Of a stretch of 64,000 nt of DNA, positions 49,863 through 59,403 are shown piece by piece. Under the pieces are notes generated by a model that did no database searches, was not told where the DNA came from, and was given only the letters and a program-made list of their open reading frames with translations. This stretch comes from Sphingomonadales bacterium (GTDB taxonomy: Bacteria > Pseudomonadota > Alphaproteobacteria > Sphingomonadales > Sphingomonadaceae): assembly GCA_009995225.1 (NCBI GenBank), contig JAACPW010000001.1, forward strand, positions 62,001 through 126,000. The letters run 5' to 3'. A program made the position numbers and the translations under genes. The number at the start of each line of letters is the position of its first letter. The first letter of the stretch is position 1.

Positions 49863-50396
49863 ATGGCAAGCACCGCAAACGCATTTGTCGTCGGCGATTA
49901 TGTCGTTTACCCGAAGCACGGCGTTGGCCGCGTGATCGAACTGCAGAAGGAAGAAATCGCCGGAATGCAGCTCGAACTTTACGTGCTGCGTTTTGAGAAA
50001 GAGCGGATGACGCTTCGTGTGCCCGTGGGCAAGGTCGAAGCGATCGGGATGCGCAAGCTTTCGTCTGACAAGACGCTGAAGCAGGCGATGGAAACCTTGA
50101 AGGGCAAGCCCAAGGTCAAGCGCACCATGTGGTCGCGCCGCGCGCAGGAATACGAAGCGAAGATCAATTCGGGCGACCTGGTGTCGATTGCCGAAGTGAC
50201 CCGCGATCTGTTCCGCCCGGAAGACCAGCCCGAACAGTCCTATTCGGAACGCCAGATCTTCGAAGCCGCCTCCAGCCGCCTCGCGCGCGAACTGGCAGCG
50301 ATGGAAGAAACCGACGAGCCGACCGCGCTGAACAAGATTCTCGACGTGCTGCGCGAACACGCCCCGCAATATTACGACACCGCCGAAGAAGGCTGA
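49863..50396 (+). CDS. carD: CarD family transcriptional regulator
   Basis: FVVGDYVVYPKHGVGRVIELQKEEIAGMQLELYVLRFEKERMTLRVPVGKVEAIGMRKLSS...RAQEYEAKINSGDLVSIAEVTRDLF. Confidence 0.96.
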   Translation: MASTANAFVVGDYVVYPKHGVGRVIELQKEEIAGMQLELYVLRFEKERMTLRVPVGKVEAIGMRKLSSDKTLKQAMETLKGKPKVKRTMWSRRAQEYEAKINSGDLVSIAEVTRDLFRPEDQPEQSYSERQIFEAASSRLARELAAMEETDEPTALNKILDVLREHAPQYYDTAEEG

Positions 50397-50421
50397 AACC
50401 GTCTTCGGACTGACGACCATC

Positions 50422-50452
50422 AAGGGCTGCCCTGCGGGGCGGCCCTTTTTGT
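50422..50452 (+). terminator. Rho-independent terminator downstream of carD
   Basis: AAGGGCTGCCCTGCGGGGCGGCCCTTTTTG. Confidence 0.85.
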
Positions 50453-50521
50453 TTGCGGATTGCTTGCAGCATCATGCGTGGTGTATTATGTGCACAATAC
50501 GGTAAAAGGGGAGGCTTCACG

Positions 50522-51340
50522 ATGTCACACACAATTCGCAACGCACAAATCTCTGCAAGCCTGCTGATCTTTGGGCCAATGCTGGCAGGGTGCGAGCCGG
50601 ATGTGGACATCAACGGCCAGCAAGGCGTTCCCATTGCCGAGGTCGAAATGGCAGGCCCGCCACCCACCGATGTCGTGCTGTCATCGGGCGATACCGTGAT
50701 CCTGACCACGGGCGACACCTTCGCCATCACGATTGATGGGACCAACATCGAAAGCCTGCGCTTCGTGCGCGATGCCGAGGTGATCGGTGTGGCCTGCGAA
50801 AATGGTTGGAACGGCAAGAATGACGCCACGATCCGCATTACCATGCCGCCGCCCGAGGATGTCGTCGTCGCTGGCAGCGGTACGATCAAAGCGCAAAGCC
50901 TCGCCAGCACATCGGAGATCACGATCGGCGGTTCGGGCACGGTCGAATTCGGCACGGTTGCGGCGGACAAGCTCGGGATCAACATCGGCGGCAGCGGTAC
51001 GGTGCGCGGCGCAGGCACGGTGAGGCGACTGGAAATCAATATCGGCGGCATGGGTGATATCGCAATGCCAACGCTCAAGGCCGATAGCGCGGAAATCAAC
51101 ATCGGCGGGTCGGGGGATGTGGCCTTCGCTTCGGATGGCGATGTCAAAGCGACTATTGCGGGGGCGGGCGATGTGCAGGTTTCGGGCGGTGCCAAATGCA
51201 CGGTCGAAACCTTCGGCTCTGGCACGCTCACCTGCACGCCCGCCAGCGCCGGGACAACCGCGGCGATCCCGGCAGACGTTCGGGTGCCTGAAGCATCAAC
51301 CGCGCCGCAGGTGCCGACCGCGGCAAAATCCGCACAATAG
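50522..51340 (+). CDS. GIN-domain (DUF2807-like) putative lipoprotein
   Basis: Lipobox LIFGPMLAGC; repeats ITIGGSGTVEFGT / INIGGSGTVRGAG / INIGGMGDIAM / INIGGSGDVAFA. Confidence 0.85.
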   Translation: MSHTIRNAQISASLLIFGPMLAGCEPDVDINGQQGVPIAEVEMAGPPPTDVVLSSGDTVILTTGDTFAITIDGTNIESLRFVRDAEVIGVACENGWNGKNDATIRITMPPPEDVVVAGSGTIKAQSLASTSEITIGGSGTVEFGTVAADKLGINIGGSGTVRGAGTVRRLEINIGGMGDIAMPTLKADSAEINIGGSGDVAFASDGDVKATIAGAGDVQVSGGAKCTVETFGSGTLTCTPASAGTTAAIPADVRVPEASTAPQVPTAAKSAQ

Positions 51341-51380
51341 TATTTGCCTTATCGCAAGGGGTGGGCGACATGATGCGTTC

Positions 51381-51716
51381 ATGCACGCACGTTCTCTTTT
51401 GGCCCTCGGCCTCGCCGCGCTTGCCCTGCAGGGCTGCCTTGCCCGTGCGGCGGTGGATGTGGTCACCCTGCCGGTACGGGCGGTAAGCAAGGGGGTCGAC
51501 CTTGCGACCACCAGCCAGTCCGAAGCGGACGAGAACCGCGGGCGCGAAATCCGCAAGCGCGAAGAACGGCTCGGCAAGCTTGAGCGTGATTTTGACAGGC
51601 AGGCCGAACGTTGCGCCGATGGCGATGACGCGGCGTGCGACAAGGCACAGGCGATCCGCGCGGAGATGAAGGCGATTCTTCCGGGCGTTCCGATCGAACC
51701 GGAACGCGAGGACTAG
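51381..51716 (+). CDS. small putative lipoprotein
   Basis: MHARSLLALGLAALALQGCLARAAVDVVTLPVRAVSKGVDLATTSQSEADENRGREIRKREERL; ATG at 51381 inside the longer ORF. Confidence 0.7.
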   Translation: MHARSLLALGLAALALQGCLARAAVDVVTLPVRAVSKGVDLATTSQSEADENRGREIRKREERLGKLERDFDRQAERCADGDDAACDKAQAIRAEMKAILPGVPIEPERED

Positions 51717-52630
51717 GCCGCAGCCCGGCGTAACCGGTCATTGATCGCCCGGCCCACGCCCTCCATCGGCACCGTGGCGACCGCGATGCGCGGCTGCGGG
51801 GCGTTCGCCGCTTCGTGCAGGCAGGCGTAGAGCTTCGCGGCGGCCTCATTGACATCGCCGCTGGCTGACAGAGTGCAGTCACCCTGCACCGCGCCGAAAC
51901 CGATCAGGAACTCGTTGTTTGCGGCCGTCATTGCATTCAAACGCAGCGGCTTGCCCGGAGCATAGTGGCTGGCAAGCTGGCCGGGAGCCTCGATATGTCC
52001 GCCCTTGCCCGGCGCGGCGATCTGGAGCGGGCCGGGGCGCAGCTCTTCCAGACTGCCATCGGCGCGAACGGCGACGATAGTGGACTCCACCCCCGCTGTG
52101 GTGACTCCGCCATCGAGCACCAGGTCGATCCGCCCACCCAGCGACGCGATCACATGCGCTGCGCTTGTCGGGCTGATGAAACCACTGCGATTGGCCGAGG
52201 GCGCTGCCAGCGGAAAGTCCACCGCCGAAAGCAGCGCACGCATGACAGGATGGGCGGGCGCACGCAAAGCGATGGTGGCCAGACCTGCCGACACCGCGTC
52301 GGCCAAACCGGCATCAGTGCAGGCCGGCACAACCAGCGTCAGCGGGCCGGGCCAGTGCGCATCGGCCAAGGCGCGGGCCTCCGGTGCAAAAATCCCATAA
52401 CGCTCCGCCTGCGCCACATCGCGCACATGGACGATCAGCGGGTTGAAATCGGGCCGCCCCTTGGCCGCGTAAATCCGCGCCACCGCTTCGGCACTGTCCG
52501 CCCGCGCGGCGAGCCCATACACCGTCTCGGTCGGCACCGCGACCAACCCGCCCGATTCGAGGATTCGCGCCGCTTTCGCGATCCCTGCGGCGTTTGCCAG
52601 CACCATATCCGTAACGTTCTTGCCGCTCAT
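51713..52630 (-). CDS. L-threonylcarbamoyladenylate synthase (Sua5/TsaC)
   Basis: MSGKNVTDMVLANAAGIAKAARILESGGLVAVPTETVYGLAARADSAEAVARIYAAKGRPDFNPLIVHV...PLAAPSANRSGFISPTSA; track ORF over-extended upstream. Confidence 0.94.
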   Translation of the reverse strand: MSGKNVTDMVLANAAGIAKAARILESGGLVAVPTETVYGLAARADSAEAVARIYAAKGRPDFNPLIVHVRDVAQAERYGIFAPEARALADAHWPGPLTLVVPACTDAGLADAVSAGLATIALRAPAHPVMRALLSAVDFPLAAPSANRSGFISPTSAAHVIASLGGRIDLVLDGGVTTAGVESTIVAVRADGSLEELRPGPLQIAAPGKGGHIEAPGQLASHYAPGKPLRLNAMTAANNEFLIGFGAVQGDCTLSASGDVNEAAAKLYACLHEAANAPQPRIAVATVPMEGVGRAINDRLRRAAA

Positions 52631-52705
52631 GCCCCCGGCGCTATATTCAAACCCCAGCCCTGCCAAGAGCGCAAGGGCATTTCGCAAACCAAGGACGCCC
52701 CCGAC

Positions 52706-54448
52706 GTGACCCCCTATACCCCGCCGACCGCCGACCAGCTGCTCGCCATCCGCGTCAATGCCGGGATCGACGAGCTCGCGCAAAGCGAACGCTTTGCTCA
52801 TGCCGAACCCGATCTGGTCGAAGCGATTGTCGAAGGTGTGGGACAATTCGCCGCCGGGGAGTTCGCACCGCTCAACCGCATCGGGGACAAGGAAGGTGCC
52901 CGGCTTGAGAACGGCGTGGTGCGCCTGCCCGACGGCTTCGACGCAGCGTACAAGGCCTATGTGGAGCAGGGTTGGAACGCGATTGCCTCCCCCGTGGAGC
53001 ACGGCGGTCAGGGCCTGCCCTTCACGCTGTCGTGCAATGTGCTCGAAAACCTCGGCGCGGCCAACATGGCCTTCACGCTGTTGCCGATGCTGAGCGTCGG
53101 CGCGATCGAGGCGCTGGAGCATCACGGCTCCAACGACCAGAAAGCCCGGTATCTCCCCAAGCTTGTCAGCGGCGCATGGTCGGGCACGATGAACCTGACC
53201 GAACCTGCCGCCGGTAGCGATGTCGGCGCGCTGCGTTCGACCGCGGAGCCAATCACCGATGGGCCACACGCCGGCAAGTACCGGATCACCGGACAGAAGA
53301 TCTATATCACCTGGGGCGAGCATGATCTGGCCGACAACATCATCCATCTCGTCTTGGCCCGCCTGCCGGGAGCGCCAGAAGGGTCACGCGGCATCAGCCT
53401 GTTCCTGGTGCCGAAGTATCACGTTAATGATGACGGCAGCCTTGGCCCGCACAACGATCTGCGTTGCGTCAGCCTCGAACACAAGCTGGGCATCAACGCC
53501 TCGCCCACCTGCGTCATGTCCTATGGCGACAACGGCGACTGCATTGGCGAACTGGTCGGCCATGAGAACAAGGGCCTCGCCGCGATGTTCACGATGATGA
53601 ACAATGCCCGCATCAATGTCGGCAACCAGGGCGTGCAGATCGGTGAGCGGGCGACGCAGCAGGCGCTCGCCTACGCCCGCGACCGCATCCAGTCGGCACG
53701 CGCCGGTTCGCCCGACAAGACCCCGGTCGCGATCCTCGAGCATCCCGATGTGCGCCGCATGATTCTGCGCATGAAGGCGCTGACCGAAGGTGCCCGCGCG
53801 CTGCTGTATTACTGCGCCGGGCAGGTCGATCGCGGCAATCTGGGCGATGAGGCGGCCAAGGCGCGTGCCGAGATCGTTGTCCCGCTGATCAAGGCGTGGG
53901 GCACCGATATCGGTGTGGAAGTCGCCGGGCTCGGCATCCAGATCCACGGCGGCATGGGCTTTGTCGAGGAAACCGGCGCGGCGCAGCACTGGCGCGATTC
54001 GCGCATCGCCCCGATCTACGAAGGCACCAACGGAATCCAGGCAGCGGACCTGGTCACCCGCAAACTCGGCCTCGATGGCGGCGAAGCGATGGTGACACTG
54101 TTTGAAACCGTCGCCCGCGAAGCCGCTGGCGAATCGGCGCTTGCCGCGCTCGCGCAAGACTGCGCCGATGTCGCGCGCTGGATGCGGGACGAGGCAAGCC
54201 TTGATGACCGGTTGGCGGGCAGCGTGCCGTTCTGCACCATGGCGGCCGTCACCGTCGCAGGGTGGCAATTGATGAAGCAGGCCGAAGCGGTTGCGGCGGG
54301 CGCAGCGCCTGAACTCGCGGCAACCAAGCCGGTGACGGTGCGCTTCTTCCTCGATCGGATCGTGCCCGAAGCCGCAGGTCTCAAGGCCGGCGCGGTCGCG
54401 GGCGCGGAAATGCTTTACACCCTGCCCGCTGCGGCATTGGTGGGCTGA
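52706..54448 (+). CDS. acyl-CoA dehydrogenase
   Basis: GTG start at 52706; SGTMNLTEPAAGSDVGALRSTAEPI...YRITGQKIYITWGEHDLADNIIHLVLAR...GIQIHGGMGFVEETGAAQHWRDSRIAPIYEGTNGIQAADLVTRK. Confidence 0.94.
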   Translation: MTPYTPPTADQLLAIRVNAGIDELAQSERFAHAEPDLVEAIVEGVGQFAAGEFAPLNRIGDKEGARLENGVVRLPDGFDAAYKAYVEQGWNAIASPVEHGGQGLPFTLSCNVLENLGAANMAFTLLPMLSVGAIEALEHHGSNDQKARYLPKLVSGAWSGTMNLTEPAAGSDVGALRSTAEPITDGPHAGKYRITGQKIYITWGEHDLADNIIHLVLARLPGAPEGSRGISLFLVPKYHVNDDGSLGPHNDLRCVSLEHKLGINASPTCVMSYGDNGDCIGELVGHENKGLAAMFTMMNNARINVGNQGVQIGERATQQALAYARDRIQSARAGSPDKTPVAILEHPDVRRMILRMKALTEGARALLYYCAGQVDRGNLGDEAAKARAEIVVPLIKAWGTDIGVEVAGLGIQIHGGMGFVEETGAAQHWRDSRIAPIYEGTNGIQAADLVTRKLGLDGGEAMVTLFETVAREAAGESALAALAQDCADVARWMRDEASLDDRLAGSVPFCTMAAVTVAGWQLMKQAEAVAAGAAPELAATKPVTVRFFLDRIVPEAAGLKAGAVAGAEMLYTLPAAALVG

Positions 54449-54449
54449 C

Positions 54450-55265
54450 ATGACGCGCGCGGCGCTGGAGCGGATCGCCGCCGCGCTGGAGCGGCTGGCG
54501 CCCCCTCCGCCTCCGCCAACCGACTGGTTGAGTGCGCCCGCCTATGTGTGGGACGGCGAGAGGGCACAGGCTGTTCCCCAGCTCGACGCAATGCCGCTGG
54601 ATCGGCTGCACGGAATCGCCGCGCAGAAAGTTGCGCTGCGCGACTTGTGCGGCAGGCTTGCGGCAGGCGCGGCGGCGCATGACGTGTTGCTGTGGGGGGC
54701 GCGCGGAATGGGAAAATCGGCGCTGGTGCGCGCCTGCGTGGCCGATGTGCAGCGCGATGCGCCCGAGGCGATAGCACTGGTGCAATTGGCATCCGGCGCG
54801 CTGCCGCATTTCCCTGCGCTGCTGACCGAATTGGCGCAGCAATCCCGCGCCTTCCTGCTGTTCATCGACGATCTGGGCTTTGGCGCGGACGGGCGGGCGC
54901 AGATGCTTGCGCTCAGGAGCCTGCTCGATGGCGGCGTCGCGCCGCGGCCGTCCCACATCCGCCTTGCCGTGACAGCGAACCGGCGTGCCATCGTCGCGCG
55001 CGAGGATACCAGCGACGCGCTGCATGAGCGCGACGAGCGGGATGATGCGCTGGCGCTGGCCGACCGGTTCGGCCTGACGCTGGGTTTCCACCCGGCGGAC
55101 ACAGCGACCTATCTCGCGATCCTCGAAGGCTACACCGCGCCGCTGGGCCTAACTGTCGATGCCGAGGAGGCGATGGCTTTTGCGATTGCGCGCGGGAACC
55201 GATCCGGTCGCACCGCGCACCAATTCGCGACCGAATTGGCGGGCCGTGCGGGCCTGAGGCTCTAG
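54450..55265 (+). CDS. DUF815-type AAA ATP-binding protein
   Basis: DVLLWGARGMGKSALVRACVADVQ (Walker A), FLLFIDDLGF (Walker B), NRRAIVARE...DALALADRFGLTLGFHPAD. Confidence 0.85.
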   Translation: MTRAALERIAAALERLAPPPPPPTDWLSAPAYVWDGERAQAVPQLDAMPLDRLHGIAAQKVALRDLCGRLAAGAAAHDVLLWGARGMGKSALVRACVADVQRDAPEAIALVQLASGALPHFPALLTELAQQSRAFLLFIDDLGFGADGRAQMLALRSLLDGGVAPRPSHIRLAVTANRRAIVAREDTSDALHERDERDDALALADRFGLTLGFHPADTATYLAILEGYTAPLGLTVDAEEAMAFAIARGNRSGRTAHQFATELAGRAGLRL

Positions 55266-56740
55266 TTTGTTTTCTGGCCGGCCTGCTGGCGCAGGTAATC
55301 GGCTTCGAAATCGGCGCGCGGATCCCGCAGCGCTCGGGGCGGGAGCGGATCGTCCTGCAAGCGCGCGATCGCCGGGGCCGGTGCAGCCGAAGGCGAACGC
55401 ACCCGCCAGATGATCCCGGCGGTGTCGTCCGACACCAGCAAGGAACCATCGCCCGCCCATTCAACCCAGGTGGGCCGGCCACGGGTGGTGCCCTCGCCCG
55501 TCAGGAACCCGGTCAGCACCGGAACCGGCTTGCCCACCGGGTTGCCGAGATTGTCGAAGTCCACGAACACGACGTCATAGCCCGAGGCCGGCTTGCGGTT
55601 CCATGACCCATGGCGGGCAATGAAGGCGCCGCTTGCAAAGCCATCCCCCATTCGGTTGCCTTCGCTCGAAAAGACCATACCCAGCGCCGCGACGTGCGGG
55701 CCGAGCGCGAATTCGGGATTGCGGACATATTCCATCAAGAAGCGCGGCATCGGCGCTCCGACGCGGCGGTCGATGTTGGTGCGGTAATAGACCCACGGCC
55801 AGCCATATTGCGCGCCCACGGGGACATTGGTGAGGTAGTCGGGCACAAGATCCGATCCCAACATGTCGCGTTCGTTCACCGTGGTCCACAGCTCGCCGGT
55901 CCAGGGGCTGAAATCCAGACCGTTGGGGTTGCGCAGCCCCGCTGCAAACTGTCGCGCGCGGCCGGTGGCAAGATCATACTCCCAGATCATCGCGCGCCCT
56001 TCTTCGACCGCCATGCCCTGATCGCCGATATTGCTGACCGATCCGACCGCAACATAAAGCAAATCGCCCGCCGGCGAGATTTCGACATTGCGCATCCAGT
56101 GGCCGCCCCCGCCGGGCAGGTCCATCAGCTTGCGCGGTGTTCCCGTCACGGCGTCACTGCCCAGTTCATAGGGAAAGGCCAGCAGCGCGTTGTGATTGGC
56201 GACGTAGAGCGTGCCATCCTTCCACGCCATGCCCGATGGCGAATCGAGACCCGCTTGCAAAAGCACCTGCTGGGTCTCGGCGCTGCCATCGCCGTCGGAA
56301 TCGCGCAGCAGCACGATCTGGTTGGGCGATTCGCCCGCCGAACCGGCCTTGGCAAACAGGAATCCTTCGATCCAGCCACGGATCGTGCCCATGATCCCGG
56401 TGCTGCCGCCTTCCCCCGCAGGCGCGCGGGTCAGCGCCACCAGCATGTCACCATTGGGCAGCGCATACAGCGTGCGCGGGTGATCGAGCCCCTCGGCAAA
56501 GCGGACGACCTCAAGCCCGCCGGCCGGCGTCGGCGCCTCGCCGGGCTTCCAGCCCACCGGCTCGGCGATCTGGACGGTCGGGAAGGTCTGCGCATCGCCT
56601 TCCTGCAACACAGGGTCGGTGCCGGCGACCTCCGCAACGGTCAGATCGGCAGTATCCCCGCGGGTCAGCACGAACAGGGCGATGCCTGCGACCACAAGAA
56701 GGATGACAAGAGCGATTGCGATTTTGCGAAAAAGAGCCAT
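55262..56740 (-). CDS. PQQ-dependent sugar (sorbosone) dehydrogenase-like beta-propeller protein
   Basis: FAEGLDHPRTLYALPNGDMLVALTRAPAGEGG...FAAGLRNPNGLDFSPWTGELWTTVNERDMLGSDLVPDYLT...FIARHGSWNRKPASGYDVVFVDFD. Confidence 0.9.
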   Translation of the reverse strand: MALFRKIAIALVILLVVAGIALFVLTRGDTADLTVAEVAGTDPVLQEGDAQTFPTVQIAEPVGWKPGEAPTPAGGLEVVRFAEGLDHPRTLYALPNGDMLVALTRAPAGEGGSTGIMGTIRGWIEGFLFAKAGSAGESPNQIVLLRDSDGDGSAETQQVLLQAGLDSPSGMAWKDGTLYVANHNALLAFPYELGSDAVTGTPRKLMDLPGGGGHWMRNVEISPAGDLLYVAVGSVSNIGDQGMAVEEGRAMIWEYDLATGRARQFAAGLRNPNGLDFSPWTGELWTTVNERDMLGSDLVPDYLTNVPVGAQYGWPWVYYRTNIDRRVGAPMPRFLMEYVRNPEFALGPHVAALGMVFSSEGNRMGDGFASGAFIARHGSWNRKPASGYDVVFVDFDNLGNPVGKPVPVLTGFLTGEGTTRGRPTWVEWAGDGSLLVSDDTAGIIWRVRSPSAAPAPAIARLQDDPLPPRALRDPRADFEADYLRQQAGQKTN

Positions 56741-56831
56741 GTGACGCGGGATAAAGCGCAGGCACCGATGCGGCAACAGATTATGCGCCCGGTTGAGCGG
56801 TGCGCGATTCAACGAAAGGCCTCTGTCAGCA

Positions 56832-57332
56832 ATGTATGATTTCAAACCCGGTGCGGCGGTCGCTGCCGAAGAGCTTTACCATGATCTGCTGAACGCCGCC
56901 GATGCCTTGACCGCGGGAGAGCCGGACGCGGTTGCCAACATGGCCAATGTCGCCGCGCTTCTGTGGGAGTTTCTGCCCGATCTGAACTGGGCGGGCTTTT
57001 ATCGCGTCGGCCCAACGAAGTCAGGCGGCGCCGATGAACTGGTGCTGGGCCCCTTCGTCGGCCGCCCCGCCTGCATCCGCATCCCCTTTGGCACGGGCGT
57101 ATGCGGCACGGCGGCACAAAGCGGGACCACGCAGCTTGTCGCCGATGTCCATGCTTTCCCCGGACACATCGCCTGCGACGCGGCGAGCCAGTCGGAACTG
57201 GTGGTCCCCGTTGTGCGCAAGGGCGCGGTGATTGCCGTGATCGACCTCGACAGCCCCTCCCCCGCCCGGTTTACCGCCGAAGATGCCGTCGGGATAGAAT
57301 CGCTCGCCGCTCTGCTTGCCGACCGGATCTGA
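56832..57332 (+). CDS. GAF domain protein (free methionine-(R)-sulfoxide reductase-like)
   Basis: ANVAALLWEFLPDLNWAGFYRVG...ELVLGPFVGRPACIRIPFGTGVCGTAAQSGTTQLVADVHAFPGHIACDAASQSELVVPV. Confidence 0.93.
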   Translation: MYDFKPGAAVAAEELYHDLLNAADALTAGEPDAVANMANVAALLWEFLPDLNWAGFYRVGPTKSGGADELVLGPFVGRPACIRIPFGTGVCGTAAQSGTTQLVADVHAFPGHIACDAASQSELVVPVVRKGAVIAVIDLDSPSPARFTAEDAVGIESLAALLADRI

Positions 57333-57459
57333 AGACAGCCCCGGTCGAGCTTCCCGAATCGGGACAGCGGCAATAGCGTCGCTTGGGTCGGCCGCCGCGT
57401 TGGTGGTAAGCCTTTGCTAACCATCAGCCCGATTTGGCTGACTCAGGGGGAAATTGCCC

Positions 57460-58347
57460 ATGTCGAAGTTTGCCGCGCCCACGCTTTCGCTCGCTGCCTT
57501 GGCCCTCGCCGTTCCGGCGGCGGCGCAGGCCCAGAATTACGATGACCTCCCGCCGCTTTCGCCCATGACCGAAGCCGAGGTGCAGTCCCTCCCCACAGAA
57601 TACCGCACCGCGCCAACGGTGATGCAGGACGAACAAACGGTGACGGACGTCGACGGGGTCGAGACCATCACGCGCACCCGGCGGATTGATGCACCGGTTG
57701 CGCTTCCGGCGGGACCAGCAAGCCGGCAACCGACCTATGCCACGCAGACGGGCTACGCGCCCGCTTATGCTCCGGCCTATGCCCCGGCCTATGGCGGCAC
57801 GCCTGCCGTGGTTGAGCGTGACCAGTGGATCGACGAATGCCGGCGCCGCACGGCCGGGCAGAACAGGGATGACACCGGCCTTATCATCGGTGGGTTGCTG
57901 GGCGCGATTGCGGGTGGTTTTGCCGGCTACGAAATTGCCGGCGTGGGGGACCGCGTGCTGGGCACCGTGCTCGGCGTTGGCGGGGGCGGTCTGATCGGCG
58001 GCTTGCTGGGCAGCCTGTTCGATGGGGATGACGACGCAGATCGCTACGATTGCGACGCTGCGCTCGACAGTTACTTGTCCACCTATGGTGCGCCGAACCC
58101 GCGGATTGCGAGCCGCGAAATCGCTTATGCCCCGCCGGCCTATGGGTATGGTTATCCCACGGCAGGCTATTCCTATGGCTACAGCTATGCCCCGCCGCAG
58201 CAAACAGTGCTGGTGCCGGTGCGCACTGAGGTGCAGCAGCAGGTGGTGGTGCGTGAGACCGAGCGTTACGAAACCTACGCGGTTCCCGGCGCCGCACGCA
58301 CCATTCCGGCCCAGCGCCCTTCGCCCAAGATGATCAAGAACCGCTGA
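57460..58347 (+). CDS. exported glycine-zipper protein with YAPA repeats
   Basis: Signal peptide; YAPAYAPAYAPAYGG; GLIIGGLLGAIAGGFAGYEIAGVGDRVLGTVLGVGGGGLIGGLLGSLFD. Confidence 0.75.
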   Translation: MSKFAAPTLSLAALALAVPAAAQAQNYDDLPPLSPMTEAEVQSLPTEYRTAPTVMQDEQTVTDVDGVETITRTRRIDAPVALPAGPASRQPTYATQTGYAPAYAPAYAPAYGGTPAVVERDQWIDECRRRTAGQNRDDTGLIIGGLLGAIAGGFAGYEIAGVGDRVLGTVLGVGGGGLIGGLLGSLFDGDDDADRYDCDAALDSYLSTYGAPNPRIASREIAYAPPAYGYGYPTAGYSYGYSYAPPQQTVLVPVRTEVQQQVVVRETERYETYAVPGAARTIPAQRPSPKMIKNR

Positions 58348-58376
58348 GATCTGGCTCCCCACCGCGCTAAACAAAC

Positions 58377-58416
58377 AAAGCCCCGCAGGATCAGGCGATC
58401 TTGCGGGGCTTTTTGT
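58377..58416. terminator. bidirectional intrinsic terminator between convergent genes
   Basis: AAAGCCCCGCAGGATC-AGGC-GATCTTGCGGGGCTTTTT. Confidence 0.88.
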
Positions 58417-58440
58417 TGTCTGGCGCGCGCGCTGAGCCGC

Positions 58441-59403
58441 TCAGAATTCGCCGCCCGTCAGCCGCTGGCATACGAGATCGAGCTGATCCAATGTGGTGTA
58501 GCGGATCGTGATCGTGCCCTTGCGGGGATCGCCTTCGGGCTTGATCTTCACATTGAGTCCGAGGAATTCCTCAAGGTGCTGCTGCACCGCCATTATATCT
58601 GCATTTTCAGTCGGTTGCTTTTGTCTTGCGGCTGTACCTTCGGCCCGGTTCGCAGGCTTTCGCGTGAGGTCTTCCATGTCGCGCACGGACAATCCTTCGG
58701 CCACCGCCACTTCGGCCAGATGAACCGCATCATCGCGTCCGATCAGCGCGCGCGCATGGCCGGATGACAGCTTGCCCTGCTCAACCAGGCCAAGAACAGG
58801 CTCTGGCAGCGCCATCAGCCGCATCATGTTGGCCACATGACTGCGCGATTTTTCGACCATTTTGGCAATGTCGGCCTGAATCATCCCCTCGTCCTCGGAC
58901 AACCGGTGATAAGCGCGCGCCTCTTCGACGGGGTTCAGATCTTCGCGCTGCAGGTTCTCGATCAGCGCCAGCGCCATGACCTCCCGGTCGGAAAGCGTGC
59001 GCACCAGCGCCGGGATCTCATGCAACCGCGCCTTTTGCGCCGCACGCCAGCGGCGTTCGCCAGCGACCAGTTGATAGCCGTCGCCATTGGGATGCGGGCG
59101 GACGATGATGGGCTGAATCACCCCGCGGGTTGCAATCGACGCGGCCAATTCCTCAAGCGCGGCTTCATCGAAGTATTTGCGCGGGTTGCCCGGCAAGGGC
59201 TTGATCGCGGCCAGCGCGAGTATCCGCAAGGCCGTGCCATCCGAAGCAGCGCCAGATACGGGGGCATCGTCACGCCGCACCAAGGGTTCCTCACGCCGGG
59301 TTTCCCCCAGCAGTGCGCCCAATCCGCGGCCCAGCCGCCGGGGCTTGTCATCGCTGCGCAGATTCATGGCCATTTCAGCGGGTTGAGTGGCGTTTTCAGT
59401 CAT
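58441..59403 (-). CDS. parB: chromosome partitioning protein ParB
   Basis: RRLGRGLGALLGE...IKPLPGNPRKYFDEAALEELAASIATRGVIQPIIVRPHPNGDGYQLVAGERRWRAAQKARLHEIPALVR...ALIENLQREDLNPVEEARAYHRL. Confidence 0.97.
   Translation of the reverse strand: MTENATQPAEMAMNLRSDDKPRRLGRGLGALLGETRREEPLVRRDDAPVSGAASDGTALRILALAAIKPLPGNPRKYFDEAALEELAASIATRGVIQPIIVRPHPNGDGYQLVAGERRWRAAQKARLHEIPALVRTLSDREVMALALIENLQREDLNPVEEARAYHRLSEDEGMIQADIAKMVEKSRSHVANMMRLMALPEPVLGLVEQGKLSSGHARALIGRDDAVHLAEVAVAEGLSVRDMEDLTRKPANRAEGTAARQKQPTENADIMAVQQHLEEFLGLNVKIKPEGDPRKGTITIRYTTLDQLDLVCQRLTGGEF

Noticed and set aside
57740-57800. Tandem repeat near 57.75 kb
   Set aside because: It is coding sequence for YAPAYAPAYAPAYGG in a glycine-zipper exported protein, a common low-complexity pattern.
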